Assembly (NCBI GenBank): GCA_030549205.1
Contig: JAUKTV010000002.1
Coordinates: 868,001 to 932,000 of the forward strand
From: Apiosordaria backusii
Lineage: Eukaryota; Ascomycota; Sordariomycetes; Sordariales; Lasiosphaeriaceae
Reading direction: 5' to 3'
Length of the DNA stretch: 64,000 bases
Both the position numbers and the translations under genes were made by a program. Below the pieces are notes generated by a model. It saw only the letters and a list, made by a program, of their open reading frames with translations. It did not search any database and was not told where the DNA came from. Within the stretch, counting starts at the first letter, position 1; every line of letters begins with the position of its first letter. Positions 1 through 9,666 of this stretch are shown here, piece by piece.

Positions 1-40
1 ACTTAGTATTTGTATATAGACTATTTATTATATTAATTAA

Positions 41-443
41 TGTCACAACCTTAACGTCGGGAACGGTGGAGCAGTGCAAGGTCACCAGCCAATCAGAACA
101 AGGACACGGCAGCCCAGGCGAGCACGGATAATAAGACTGAGGGACACAGTGACCGCAGGAGCATAACCAATAGGGAAGCACAGAGGGATCATAGCGATCA
201 TTGTGATCATTGGGGAAGAGCGGAATGATCACCATGATCGGGAAAATCACAGGTCTATATATACGGAGGAACTAGGTAGCTGGTAGATAGTTCCGCAGTA
301 TGCAATCACAGCTTGTATTCACGGTATCTTGTGTTTACATTGAGACATCTTGTTGTGCACTGTTTAGCTGCACCGAACCAATTGTCAGAAGTTACCTTCA
401 ACCGAGTATCCCTTTCAGAGGTTCTGTACAGGGGTTCGTCACA
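41..443 (+). repeat. 5' LTR of the young chromovirus
   Basis: Starts TGTCAC and ends GTCACA, 403 bp. It carries CCAAT-type motifs, a phased GATCAT cluster at 187-240, and a TATATATA box at 256-263. From the TATA position the transcript should start near 297, which would make 41-296 U3 and 297 onward R/U5 (inferred). Confidence 0.95.
256..263 (+). promoter_or_regulatory. TATA box of the LTR promoter
   Basis: TATATATA lies about 34-41 bp upstream of 297, the position where the predicted self-priming sequence begins. It is the only clear TATA element in the LTR. The same site recurs in the 3' LTR. Confidence 0.6.
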
Positions 444-445
444 CG

Positions 446-454
446 TTGCATACT
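446..454 (+). promoter_or_regulatory. Putative self-priming primer-binding site
   Basis: TTGCATACT starts 2 nt after the 5' LTR and is the exact reverse complement of AGTATGCAA at 297-305, the predicted 5' end of the element RNA. Tf1/sushi-type chromoviruses prime reverse transcription by folding the RNA 5' end onto such a site instead of using a tRNA. I did not recognise an initiator-tRNA primer site here. Confidence 0.6.
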
Positions 455-496
455 CACTTCAACTCTGTCACGGATAAGTTGAAGGTACCCATCACC

Positions 497-2656
497 ATGG
501 CGGACAACAAAGAAAGCCCTCAAGCCTTTCTGGCTCGACTCAACGCTCGCGTCAAGGAGCTCGAGGATGCGGTTCAACAGACCCAGGACCAAGTCGTCGC
601 CGTTAGTCACCTGGATCACCGCGGTAACCAGCAGGCCAAGATCGAGGCCCCCGAACGCTATGGTGGCGGAAAAGGAGAGCTTGGAGGATTCCTGATCCAG
701 CTCAAGACCTATTTTCGGTACTATCCTACTCGTTTCCCTGACGAGGAGTCCAAGGTCACCTACGCGGCATCTCGACTCAAGGACAAGGCTCTTGCATGGT
801 TTGAGCCCATCCTGGACGACTATTACGAGAACGACGACGCAGGCATCAGGAAGGGCATCACTAGGGAGTGCTTCGAGACCTTCAAGAAGTTCGAGGCCCG
901 CATCAAGGAAGTCTTCGGAGAGTACGATGAGGCTCGCCGAGCCCAGGAGAGACTCGCCAACATGCGCCAAACCCGGTCTGCAGCTGACTATGCTGCCACC
1001 TTCAAGACCGACGCCCTGCGCAGCGAGATTAATGACGAAGGCTTGATGCAGCTTTTCTACAACGGGCTCAAGGACGAAGTGAAGGACGAGTTGTACAAGG
1101 AGGAGAGACCGGACACCATCGACAAATACATCGCTACAGCCATTCGTATCGACGACCGGCAGTTTCAACGCCGGATGGAGAAAAGAGGAACGCGTGCAAA
1201 CCCAGGACAACACCGTGGCTCCGGAGGCTACCGAGCCAACGACAAGAAGAAACGCTACGCCACGAGCGTGTCTGGAACCACTCACGCGGGACCTATGGAG
1301 ATTGACGCAGTTCAGAAGCGATTCAAGGGGAAGAACAACGTCAAGTGCTTCAACTGCGGGAAAACGGGGCATTTCAAGAGAGACTGTCGGGCACCCAAGC
1401 AGCTCAGCTGGAAGGAAAAGGAGGCGGCGGCAGTTGCGAAGACAACGCGGGTTGTTGAGATCTCAAGCATTGAGTACGGCAACGATGGATTCCTGGACTC
1501 AGCGGACGACTACACCGACAGCGACTACGAGCATGAGACTCAGGAAGGAGAATTAACAGTCGACTCTGAGGGAGAAGACCGTGTTGTGGGACAAGAACTG
1601 CCGACCAGGGGAGCCACCCGGCTAGAGGAAAGCACGGCTCCAGGACCCTCTGAGGAAACCTTGCGGAGGCTAAGGCGGGTTTTCACCACGACAGTCCTCT
1701 CAAGTTTAGACACGGGGGAGACCCTGAGGCAGGCCGAAGAGCGAGTTCAAAGACTCGAGGAAGAGTTGGCAGAACTTCGAAACCAGCGGGAGGCAATTGA
1801 ACGACGCTACCGCGACCTCGAGGACAAGGTGGCGCAAACCGTGGCCAACAACCAACCGCTCGCGCAGCTGCGGCAGGGCAACGAACATTGGATCGTTCCC
1901 GAGGAGGAGTTCGGCAAAGAATTCGCACTACTCAACAAAGATGAGGAGGTCTGGGATGAGTTTTGGGCATCACGACCAGTAGCCAGCCCCGGACTCGCGC
2001 TGACGCCAGGAGAGGTTCCGGAGTGTGGGTGGTATACTCCGTGCGAAGGAGACACACCACAAGTTCATCCACGACACCCGGAACACAGGAGAGTGCCATG
2101 GTTCCAGTGCATCGCTCATGGATGCGCGGAACACTACCAGTCAAAGACCCTGAACGGGCACTGGCCGGTCAGAGAGGTCACCCAGACAGACCAACCGGTA
2201 CCGGTGTCGAGGACTCTCGCAAGATGGGGAGCGCCGGGCGAAGAGTTGAACGATTATTTCCTGTGGAAACAAGGGGACCCAGTCAAGCTGGAGAAACTCC
2301 AGGTCATACAGGTCACGCCCAGGTACGCAAGGTGCTGCCTCGAGTGGGTGACAGGCTGGGGGGAGAACACCGCCAGCGAGAAGGAATACGGGTTGACGTG
2401 GTGTAAGAGTGCAGACTGTGCTTTCCATCTGCGAGCAAAGGCCCGGAAACACCACGAGGCCAACCCCAAAGGATATAAGGCACGCAGCAAGAAAAGGACG
2501 CAGAATAGTGCCAGGAACAGAAAGTGGAAGGAAGCCCAACGACGATGGTTAGCCGATTTCGAACTGCTGGACAGTTCGGCGAAGGAGGACGCTCTGGAGG
2601 CTCAACAACAGTCGGGAAAAGGGTCACGGCCTTTCGCGGAGGCCGCAAACCTCTAA
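497..2656 (+). CDS. gag: Gag polyprotein of the chromovirus
   Basis: A 719-residue structural protein. I start it at the ATG at 497 because it has a strong context (CACCATGG); the open frame extends upstream only through non-ATG codons. The N-terminal half is a retrotransposon capsid-type domain. A CCHC zinc knuckle (C-X2-C-X4-H-X4-C) spans about residues 284-297 and should bind RNA. An acidic stretch follows, then a strong predicted coiled coil at about residues 408-455, then a Trp/Cys-containing C-terminal segment I do not recognise. The C-terminal segment is unusually long for a gypsy gag. The stop at 2654-2656 lies 34 bp past a slippery heptamer, so gag-pol would be made by -1 frameshifting. 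Confidence 0.9.
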   Translation: MADNKESPQAFLARLNARVKELEDAVQQTQDQVVAVSHLDHRGNQQAKIEAPERYGGGKGELGGFLIQLKTYFRYYPTRFPDEESKVTYAASRLKDKALAWFEPILDDYYENDDAGIRKGITRECFETFKKFEARIKEVFGEYDEARRAQERLANMRQTRSAADYAATFKTDALRSEINDEGLMQLFYNGLKDEVKDELYKEERPDTIDKYIATAIRIDDRQFQRRMEKRGTRANPGQHRGSGGYRANDKKKRYATSVSGTTHAGPMEIDAVQKRFKGKNNVKCFNCGKTGHFKRDCRAPKQLSWKEKEAAAVAKTTRVVEISSIEYGNDGFLDSADDYTDSDYEHETQEGELTVDSEGEDRVVGQELPTRGATRLEESTAPGPSEETLRRLRRVFTTTVLSSLDTGETLRQAEERVQRLEEELAELRNQREAIERRYRDLEDKVAQTVANNQPLAQLRQGNEHWIVPEEEFGKEFALLNKDEEVWDEFWASRPVASPGLALTPGEVPECGWYTPCEGDTPQVHPRHPEHRRVPWFQCIAHGCAEHYQSKTLNGHWPVREVTQTDQPVPVSRTLARWGAPGEELNDYFLWKQGDPVKLEKLQVIQVTPRYARCCLEWVTGWGENTASEKEYGLTWCKSADCAFHLRAKARKHHEANPKGYKARSKKRTQNSARNRKWKEAQRRWLADFELLDSSAKEDALEAQQQSGKGSRPFAEAANL
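2614..2645 (+). promoter_or_regulatory. Candidate -1 programmed frameshift signal between gag and pol
   Basis: A heptamer G GGA AAA (2614-2620) sits in the gag frame exactly as X XXY YYZ. After a 6-nt spacer a perfect 6-bp stem follows, CGGCCT (2627-2632) with AGGCCG (2640-2645), around a 7-nt loop. A -1 slip here moves ribosomes from gag into the protease frame, which is open from this point. Confidence 0.65.
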
Positions 2657-3378
2657 AGGACCACGAGCTACACATCAGCGAGGTCGCTGCGGCACAGAGG
2701 AGGGGCATGAAAGACAAAAGATTGCGAGTGACGGCACGTTGGAAGAGTTTCCAAACGCAAGCACTCGTGGACAGTGGAGCAGAAGCGGACTTGATTTCAC
2801 CAAGATTTGTACAACAAGCCCGGGTTCCATGGAGAAAGAAGGAGGAAGAGGTCGTCATGAAAGGACCCTTCCCCACGCAGTTGGTGAGCAGAGAGACGCT
2901 ACCACTGGACATCACAGTGTCGGGAAAAACAACGACAGTGATTTTCGACATCGTGGACATGGGGCCAGAAAAGGACATGATCCTGGGGCAGCCATGGCAC
3001 GAGGACTACAACCCAGACATCGACTGGAAGGATGGTGGCCACCTACGACCGAGGACATATCGGGAGTACCCAACCAACGATGGGAGATCAGGAGCACGGC
3101 AGGAGCAGAGTGCGGGACAAGCACCCTCCACGGCACCACCGCAAGAGACACGGGAAATATTAGTGTACTCAATCGACACAGGCGGCAAGATCGAAGAAGT
3201 AGGGTTGGTAGGAACAGTTGCGTTGATGGAAATTGCGGCAGCAATGAAGGACAAATACGCCTACTACAACAACATACGGAAGGACGAGAAGAAGGGAGTG
3301 CCATCGGAGTATCAAGGACATCCGGTGTTCACGGCAAACACCTTCAGGGTCTACCAGAGAGGGACCATGGGACCATGA
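2620..3378 (+). CDS. pro: Aspartic protease region of pol
   Basis: This frame is -1 to gag and open through the overlap. It contains the retropepsin signature ALVDSGAEADLIS (nucleotides about 2760-2800) and a downstream GPEKDMILGQPWH stretch typical of gypsy proteases. The protease would cleave the Gag-Pol polyprotein. The frame stops at 3376-3378, just where the reverse transcriptase frame begins to show homology (the PWDHEIKL motif in frame 2). A +1 or -2 indel near 3355 in an AG dinucleotide run therefore separates protease from RT in this copy. Confidence 0.85.
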   Translation, partial: RVTAFRGGRKPLKDHELHISEVAAAQRRGMKDKRLRVTARWKSFQTQALVDSGAEADLISPRFVQQARVPWRKKEEEVVMKGPFPTQLVSRETLPLDITVSGKTTTVIFDIVDMGPEKDMILGQPWHEDYNPDIDWKDGGHLRPRTYREYPTNDGRSGARQEQSAGQAPSTAPPQETREILVYSIDTGGKIEEVGLVGTVALMEIAAAMKDKYAYYNNIRKDEKKGVPSEYQGHPVFTANTFRVYQRGTMGP

Positions 3379-6361
3379 GATCAAGCTCAAGGAAGGAGCA
3401 AAGCTCAAGCTCTTCCAGGTCTACCACACCAACGACAAGCAGAGTGAGGAGTTACGGAAGTATTTGGACGAAAATATCAAGAGAGGACACATCAGACCAT
3501 CCACATCGCCAGCTGGATATCCTGTTTCTTCGTGCCGAAGAAAGATGGGAGTCCGCGACTGTGTGTGGATTATCGACAGCTGAATCAGGAGACGGTGAAG
3601 AACGGTTACCCACTACCGCTGATTTCGCGATTGCGAAGTCAACTGTCAGGGCACAATGGTTCACCAGACTTGATATGCCAGTCGGGTACGCGCACATACG
3701 AATCAAGGAGGGAGACGAATGGAAGACAGCTTTTCGCACGCCTTACGGGCATTTCGAGTACCTCGTTATGCCGTTCGGGCTCACCAATGCACCAGCAACT
3801 TTCCAGGCCCTCGTTGATCACACGATTCGCCAGTATCTCGACAAAACAGCAGTTTGTTACCTCGACGACGTTCTCATCTACTCACGCACTCTGGAAGAAC
3901 ACAAACAGCACGTCAAGGAAATTTTGGACGCGCTACATGGAGCAGGACTATCGGTCAACAAGGACAAGAGCGAGTTCCATGTGCAGGAGACGGTCTATCT
4001 CGGGTATCTGATCTCGCCGGGAGAAGTGCGAATGGAACCAGGGAAGATCGCGGCAGTCAAGGACTGGCCGAGACCACAGGGAGAAACACCCGAACGGCTG
4101 AAGACAAGAGTTCGAGAGTTTCTGGGGTTCACCAATTTCTATCGAATGTTCATACGGAACTACGGCGCCATTGCAAAACCATTGAACGACCTAACCAAGA
4201 AGGACGCCGAGTTCAAGTGGAAAGAAGAACAGGAAGAGGCTTTTCAGGCCATCAAAACGCCATCGTGGCGGACCCAGTACTCAAGCTTCCGGATCCAGGA
4301 CGACCTTTCGAAGTTGAGACAGACGCTTCCGACTACGCCATCGGAGGACAGCTAGGACAACGAGACCAGGACGGGAAGTTGCACCCGGTAGCATTCTTTT
4401 CGAAGAAGCTGGAGGGACCACGCAAGAACTACCCAATCCACGACAAGGAGCTGCTTGCCATCATCGAGGCTTTTGAGGAATGGAGACCCTATCTCAGCGG
4501 TACCAACTACGAGGTTCAGGTCTACACGGATCACAAAAACTTGAAGTATTTCACTACTACCAAGGTCCTCAACGCCAGGCAAGGCAGGTGGTCAGAATTC
4601 CTGTCTGAGTTCAATTTTCAGATCCATTACAAGAAGGGATCCGAGAATGCGAGAGCGGACGCTCTAAGCAGAAGGGCGGACCACCACGAGGAGAAAGTGG
4701 CAGAAGAATCACCACCCCTGCTGCAAGAAACAGCAGAAGGCACACTGAGGCATCCACTTCAGCAGTGGGCAGAATGTTGCGCAGTGTACCGAGAAGAATC
4801 AACGACCCACAGGTATCAGAGCAGTGTCAGCAACAACGACCAGGAACGATGGATGGAGTTGGAGTCTCTGGGGATTCAGAAGGACGACAACTACCGGCTT
4901 TGGTACAACAACCGGGCCTACGTCGACCCAGAGCAGCGGAAGACACTGGTTCAGGAAATCCACGAGTCGAAGCTCGGAGGACACATGGGAGTGGCCAAGA
5001 CGACAGAAAAGATCAAACAACATTTCAACTGGCCAGGATTGAAGAAGGACGTAGAAGAGACTCTACGGGAATGTGACCTCTGCAGAAGAACAAGGGCAGA
5101 AAGGCACAAACCATACGGATTCTTGGAACCATTGCCAGTGGCAGAACAACCCTGGAGCTCGGTGTCAATGGATTTCATCACCAAGCTTCCAGTTTCCAAG
5201 GATACAACCACAGGCGTCAAGTACGACAGCATCTTGACGGTAGTCGACAGGCTCACCAAGTGGGCGTATTTCCTACCCCACAAAGAGACCTGGACGGCGG
5301 AACAGTTGGCGGATGTGGTGTTTCGGAACGTTACAGCGACACACACATGGCCAAGGGAATTCATCACGGATCGCGACACCAAGTTCGTATCGAAGTTTTG
5401 GAAGGCTCTGATGGAGTCAGTGGGAGTGAAGAGCAAGACGTCGTCAGCGTACCATCCGCAGACAGACGGGCAAACAGAAAGACTCAACCAGATTGTGGAA
5501 CAATATCTTCGGAACTACATCAATTTCGAGCAAGACAACTGGGTTGAACTCTTGCCAGCAGCACAGCTCGCGTACAACACGGCACCCACGGAAACGACAA
5601 AGGTTACGCCATTCTTCGCGAATTACGGCTTTGAGGCAGATCTACGGCAAGGGCCAGAAGCAAGAGTGCCTAGAGCGGCAGTCAAGGCAGGCAAGCTGCA
5701 CATGCTGCACGCCAGACTCAGGAAAGAACTCGAGTTCGTCAGAGAACGGATGCGCAAATATTACAACACAAAGCGGCTCGAGGGACCTCGCCTGAGGGAG
5801 GGAGATAAAGTGTTTCTGTCAACACGAAATTTGCGAACAAAACGACCAAGCAAGAAGCTGGACCACAGGAGAGTGGGACCCTTCACGGTCGAAAAGAAGA
5901 TATCAGAGACAGCATACAAGCTCAAGCTGCCTGATACAATGCGACTACGATCAAACTCCTTTCACGTTTCACTCTTGGAACCGGCACCACGGACGGCTAA
6001 TCTGGACACACGTGTGGAGGCTGCAGACGAGGAAGAGGAGTACGATGTAGAAGAAGTGTTGGATTCTCGCATTAACAACAAACGGCTGGAGTACCTCGTT
6101 AGCTGGCTGGACTACCCAGACACGGATAACTCATGGGAGCCTGCTACGAACCTCAACTGCCCTGAGAAATTGGAGGAGTTCCACCGGAGGAATCCCGGGC
6201 GGCCGAGGGCGACGAAGGACCAAGGGGAAGTTGGGGGTCCAGGAATAAGTCGTCGGCAGGGGCAGCGGCACCAAGGTCAGGAAACGGCCAGTCAGGCAAG
6301 ACCGAGGGCCAGTCGGAGAGGTCGGCACCAGGAGCAACGACGGCGGGGGGATCAAGTGTAG
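3359..6361 (+). pseudogene. pol: Pol: reverse transcriptase, RNase H, integrase, chromodomain (frame-broken)
   Basis: Homology runs through in order but changes frame at three short homopolymers: TTT 3525-3527, GGG 3649-3651 and AAAA 4254-4257, each consistent with one missing base. RT shows LCVDYRQLN, MPFGLTNAP and the catalytic YLDD at about 3857-3870. RNase H shows TDASDYAIG and TDHKNLKYF. Integrase has an HHCC zinc module (about 4945-5090) and a D,D,E core (about 5165, 5367, 5470, with the SAYHPQTDGQTER motif). A GPF-type module and a chromodomain (about 6035-6190, EYLVSWLDYPDTDNSWEP) follow; the latter normally targets integration to modified chromatin. The last frame is open for over 2 kb. 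Either the copy is recently dead or the breaks are assembly errors. Confidence 0.9.
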
Positions 6362-6727
6362 GCGCGACCTCGCCAATGATGGCAGCACCCCGTTCCGACA
6401 AGTGCCGCTTCTGTTGGCGAAGGCGGGACAAGCAAGCAACGGCTTCCTGCGCTTTGCGCGTAGCCTCTTCGGCTTCACGGTGGGCGTCCAGAAGTCGCTG
6501 TTCGGCAGCTAACTCCGCTGAAGACAAACGATGGTGTTCGGCAACCAGGCGTTCAACTAAACAAGGTTAGCCGGAACACTAACAAGGGGGAGGACCAACC
6601 AACGTGTGGCAGTGGGAGTACCCGACGCGTCGCAGGTGCGGGCCCGACGCACACACTCGCCGCAACGAGAGGAACGCTCATGAAGACGACAAGTTAAGCC
6701 ATGGGCGGCGCAAAAAGAGCAGGGCAT
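6153..6727 (-). pseudogene. Antisense ORF of the retrotransposon: cysteine cluster plus coiled coil
   Basis: On the minus strand between pol and the 3' LTR a frame starts at 6727 (MPCSFC) with a paired-cysteine module of the form CX2CX6C then CX2CX6C (SSRCGECVRRARTC). About 60 residues later, in another frame, a charged helical segment follows (SRLRQQKRHLSERG). The two halves join if one base is missing from the A run at 6559-6561. The ORF overlaps the last about 200 bp of pol. I recall many fungal hypothetical proteins with this cysteine module plus coiled coil, apparently linked to retrotransposons, but I know no function. It could be an antisense accessory or regulatory protein. Confidence 0.55.
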
Positions 6728-6950
6728 GATGATGAAGCCTTCAAGATCGATAAAGGCAGCTAAAGCTAAACGACGACGGTGTTGCTGACTGACGTTCGGA
6801 GCAGGAGTCTGCAGGGACTTGGAAACTCTGAAGGGGTCAGACATGACGAACGTCAGTAGGAAGGAGAAGGTGAAGAAGGAGTACTTGCCTTGGGAATGGT
6901 GAGAAGAGAAGGAGAAGCAAAAGAGGACTTGGCCGCCGAGACGTCGGCCT

Positions 6951-6960
6951 GGGGAGGGAG
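6951..6960 (+). other. Polypurine tract upstream of the 3' LTR
   Basis: GGGGAGGGAG lies 5 nt before the 3' LTR, the expected place for the plus-strand primer. A second purine-rich stretch (6901-6927) lies further upstream. Confidence 0.5.
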
Positions 6961-6965
6961 CATCG

Positions 6966-7368
6966 TGTCACAACCTTAACGTCGGGAACGGTGGAGCAGT
7001 GCAAGGTCACCAGCCAATCAGAACAAGGACACGGCAGCCCAGGCGAGCACGGATAATAAGACTGAGGGACACAGTGACCGCAGGAGCATAACCAATAGGG
7101 AAGCACAGAGGGATCATAGCGATCATTGTGATCATTGGGGAAGAGCGGAATGATCACCATGATCGGGAAAATCACAGGTCTATATATACGGAGGAACTAG
7201 GTAGCTGGTAGATAGTTCCGCAGTATGCAATCACAGCTTGTATTCACGGTATCTTGTGTTTACATTGAGACATCTTGTTGTGCACTGTTTAGCTGCACCG
7301 AACCAATTGTCAGAAGTTACCTTCAACCGAGTATCCCTTTCAGAGGTTCTGTACAGGGGTTCGTCACA
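6966..7368 (+). repeat. 3' LTR of the young chromovirus
   Basis: 403 bp, apparently identical to 41-443, followed directly by the target duplication ATTAA. Identity of the two LTRs marks a recent insertion. Confidence 0.95.
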
Positions 7369-7373
7369 ATTAA

Positions 7374-9250
7374 GCACCTAAAGTATAGTACAGTAGAACT
7401 AAGATTTTTAATACTATGTATTAGAGAAATATAAGACTATATACTCCTCGTCTCCAGCGAAAAATTCCAGGACGTAATATGTCCTAACTATAGGTAATAT
7501 AACCGTAATATAGACGTCTTATACTAAGGACCGTACCTCTTTAAAAAATTTAGAATGTAAGCCTTTAAATAAAGAGAAATACGAGGTACTTTAGCGAGGT
7601 TTGAAACAATAGAAACTAAAATATAATTATACTAAAACGATATAACTAAAGATAAATCTCTTAGTTAAAAAATAAGAAAGGTATATTAAACTATTTAACT
7701 TAATAAATTTACTATTTATAAAAAGAAAATATTATAAATAAATAAGTCTAGACTATAGAGATACTTTAGCGACTAGGATAAAGGAAAACTTTATATTTTT
7801 TTCTAAGTAACTTTATAATACCTTAAAGGTTTAAAAAAAAAATTTTTATTAAGCTATAAAAGAATATTTAAAATAATATATAAAAAGTCGGTGGGTATAG
7901 TATTAAATGCCGAGATATATTATATACTTTACCTTATAAAAAATAATATTAATGAGCTAAATAAAAAAAACTAATATTTTTTTATAGTAGACTAACTATG
8001 ATTTTTCTAACCTTTATAGGTAATAATAGGTATAGTTGAGAGAAGGAAGTAAAGCGAGGTTATTAAAATCGTTAAGGTTAATTTAGAGAGATTGTTGAGT
8101 TAGTATACTGATTCGATAACTATTATATAATAAATAAAGAGGAGAGAAAAGTTAAGTATATTAATATTATATATCTAGTATTGATAAAAAAAAACAACGA
8201 CGGGGATAGCTCTGATAAAAAGAAATCTGAGTTTAATAAGTAAAGGCAGTTTAAATATAAAAATACAGATAGGATAGGAAATAATAACATTTTTTAATAG
8301 TTATAGTTTAAAAATAAAGAAATAGTAAGGAAGCTAATAATATATTTAAGGCTAGAGTTAAATTTAAAGAGGAAATATATTTAGGCTATAGTAATAAAGA
8401 GGAAAATAAAGAAGAGTATCTAGAAGGGTTAGGGGTTATTAAGGAATAAGGAGAGGGTAGAGAGCAGTAGTAGTAGTCCAATAACGCCTACGACGCTAGG
8501 GGGTAGCGGGGAAAATAAAGATGCGGTTAAAATGGCGGTTAGGGCAAGGGAGATTATGTTTAAAAAGGAGAACGACTTTGGGGTATGGAAGAGCCGGACG
8601 GGGTTTGGGATTGTTTGTAATGTAAGGATCGCTGTTAGGTAATGGACGGTAAATAAGGGAGGCGACTTTTAGGTAAGAGAGCGAACGAATTTGCCTGTAG
8701 GACAGTACTTAGACAGGGTTTACTGTAATTTGTGATCTCAGGATTGCTGTCAAGTGATAGAGGGCTCGGTAAGACGGCGGTCGTGAGGCCATTTCAGAGC
8801 AAGAAAGTGGTGTTGGGGGCATAGTCTAGATCTTGTATTTACAATATTGTCCGAAGGGTTGCATTTAAGGTTGTACAGTCGACCCTGCATGTGGTATTGT
8901 ATGTAGGGATGCGGTTGGATCTTTGTGGGCCCTTCTATAGGCTACCTACGTTCAACGAAGTGGTTTGATATCTGAGTCAGATTTCACCGTTGAGGTGACA
9001 TCAACTGAATTACAAATTATATTATGAGCATTGTGAGCTGGTTGATTGTTTTGCCGGCGAGGCTGTGGTAGGCGAGCTGATGCCAAGTCGCCTGAGGATA
9101 CTCGGATCAAAGAGTGAGTGTGACATAGCTCAGTTGCCTACAGAAAACAGTTCAGCTGAATATATGGAGTAGTGAACTACTAATATATCGGGACAGAGCA
9201 GTCAACCCAGTGTGCCAGTTGAAGGGTGGGGTAATAACGCAACTACATGG
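7374..9250. other. AT-rich RIP-type relic grading into anonymous DNA
   Basis: From 7374 to about 8440 the sequence is strongly AT-rich, with TA-rich codons and no open frame. It looks like an old element destroyed by RIP, but I could not recognise a family. From about 8440 to 9250 composition returns to normal without a supportable gene. Confidence 0.5.
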
Positions 9251-9513
9251 GATGCTACGTCGGTTCAGCACTGTAATAGAAGGTGACATATATCAGCCCA
9301 GCGTATACGAACATTCTCACCCAACGACAAAAACGACGCCACACTCTTGCAGATGATGGATCATTGTCTAGGTACCTACGTTGTTGAGTTGAGGTAGAAT
9401 GGTAATATTGGTGTTGAGCACTTCGGATCTTGAACTTGAGAGACGGATGGATCATGGTCAGGAAGTGGAGAGATCGAGTCTCAAGAAGCTCATCGAAACA
9501 GTCTATCTTGAAG

Positions 9514-9520
9514 TATAAAA
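9514..9520 (+). promoter_or_regulatory. TATA box of the small secreted-protein gene
   Basis: TATAAAA lies 147 bp upstream of the ATG at 9667, followed by a pyrimidine-rich stretch (about 9526-9545) typical of fungal transcription start regions. Confidence 0.45.
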
Positions 9521-9666
9521 GAAGAGTCTTCCTCCTCGATACCTGTCATCATCCGTTCTGTCTTCAGGCTCTTACTTACCAGTCTGATAATCAACTGCCT
9601 CTTCAACCAACCCAGAAGCCAAGGAAGAAACAAAGTCACACCGTGACCTGACCAACTCGCGCAAAA

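Larger units (their letters stand above)
41..7368 (+). mobile_element. Ty3/gypsy chromovirus, complete LTR retrotransposon
   Basis: A full-length element with two 403-bp LTRs (41-443 and 6966-7368) that look identical base for base, flanked by a perfect 5-bp target duplication ATTAA (36-40 and 7369-7373). Inside, in order, are gag with a zinc knuckle, an aspartic protease, reverse transcriptase, RNase H, integrase and a C-terminal chromodomain, so it belongs to the chromovirus branch of Metaviridae. Coding GC is normal and free of RIP-type stops, unlike the AT-rich DNA on both sides. This implies insertion after the flanking DNA was mutated. Several one-base frame breaks interrupt pol (see the pol entry). 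Predicted self-priming and a -1 frameshift site make it resemble the Tf1/sushi group. Confidence 0.95.

Noticed and set aside
398..1372. 324-codon minus-strand frame in the young retrotransposon
   Set aside because: Antisense of gag; it lacks any domain, unlike the accepted antisense ORF near the 3' LTR.
3525..4257. Frame changes in RT as programmed frameshifts
   Set aside because: They fall inside conserved RT motifs at plain homopolymers, without slippery heptamers or stems.
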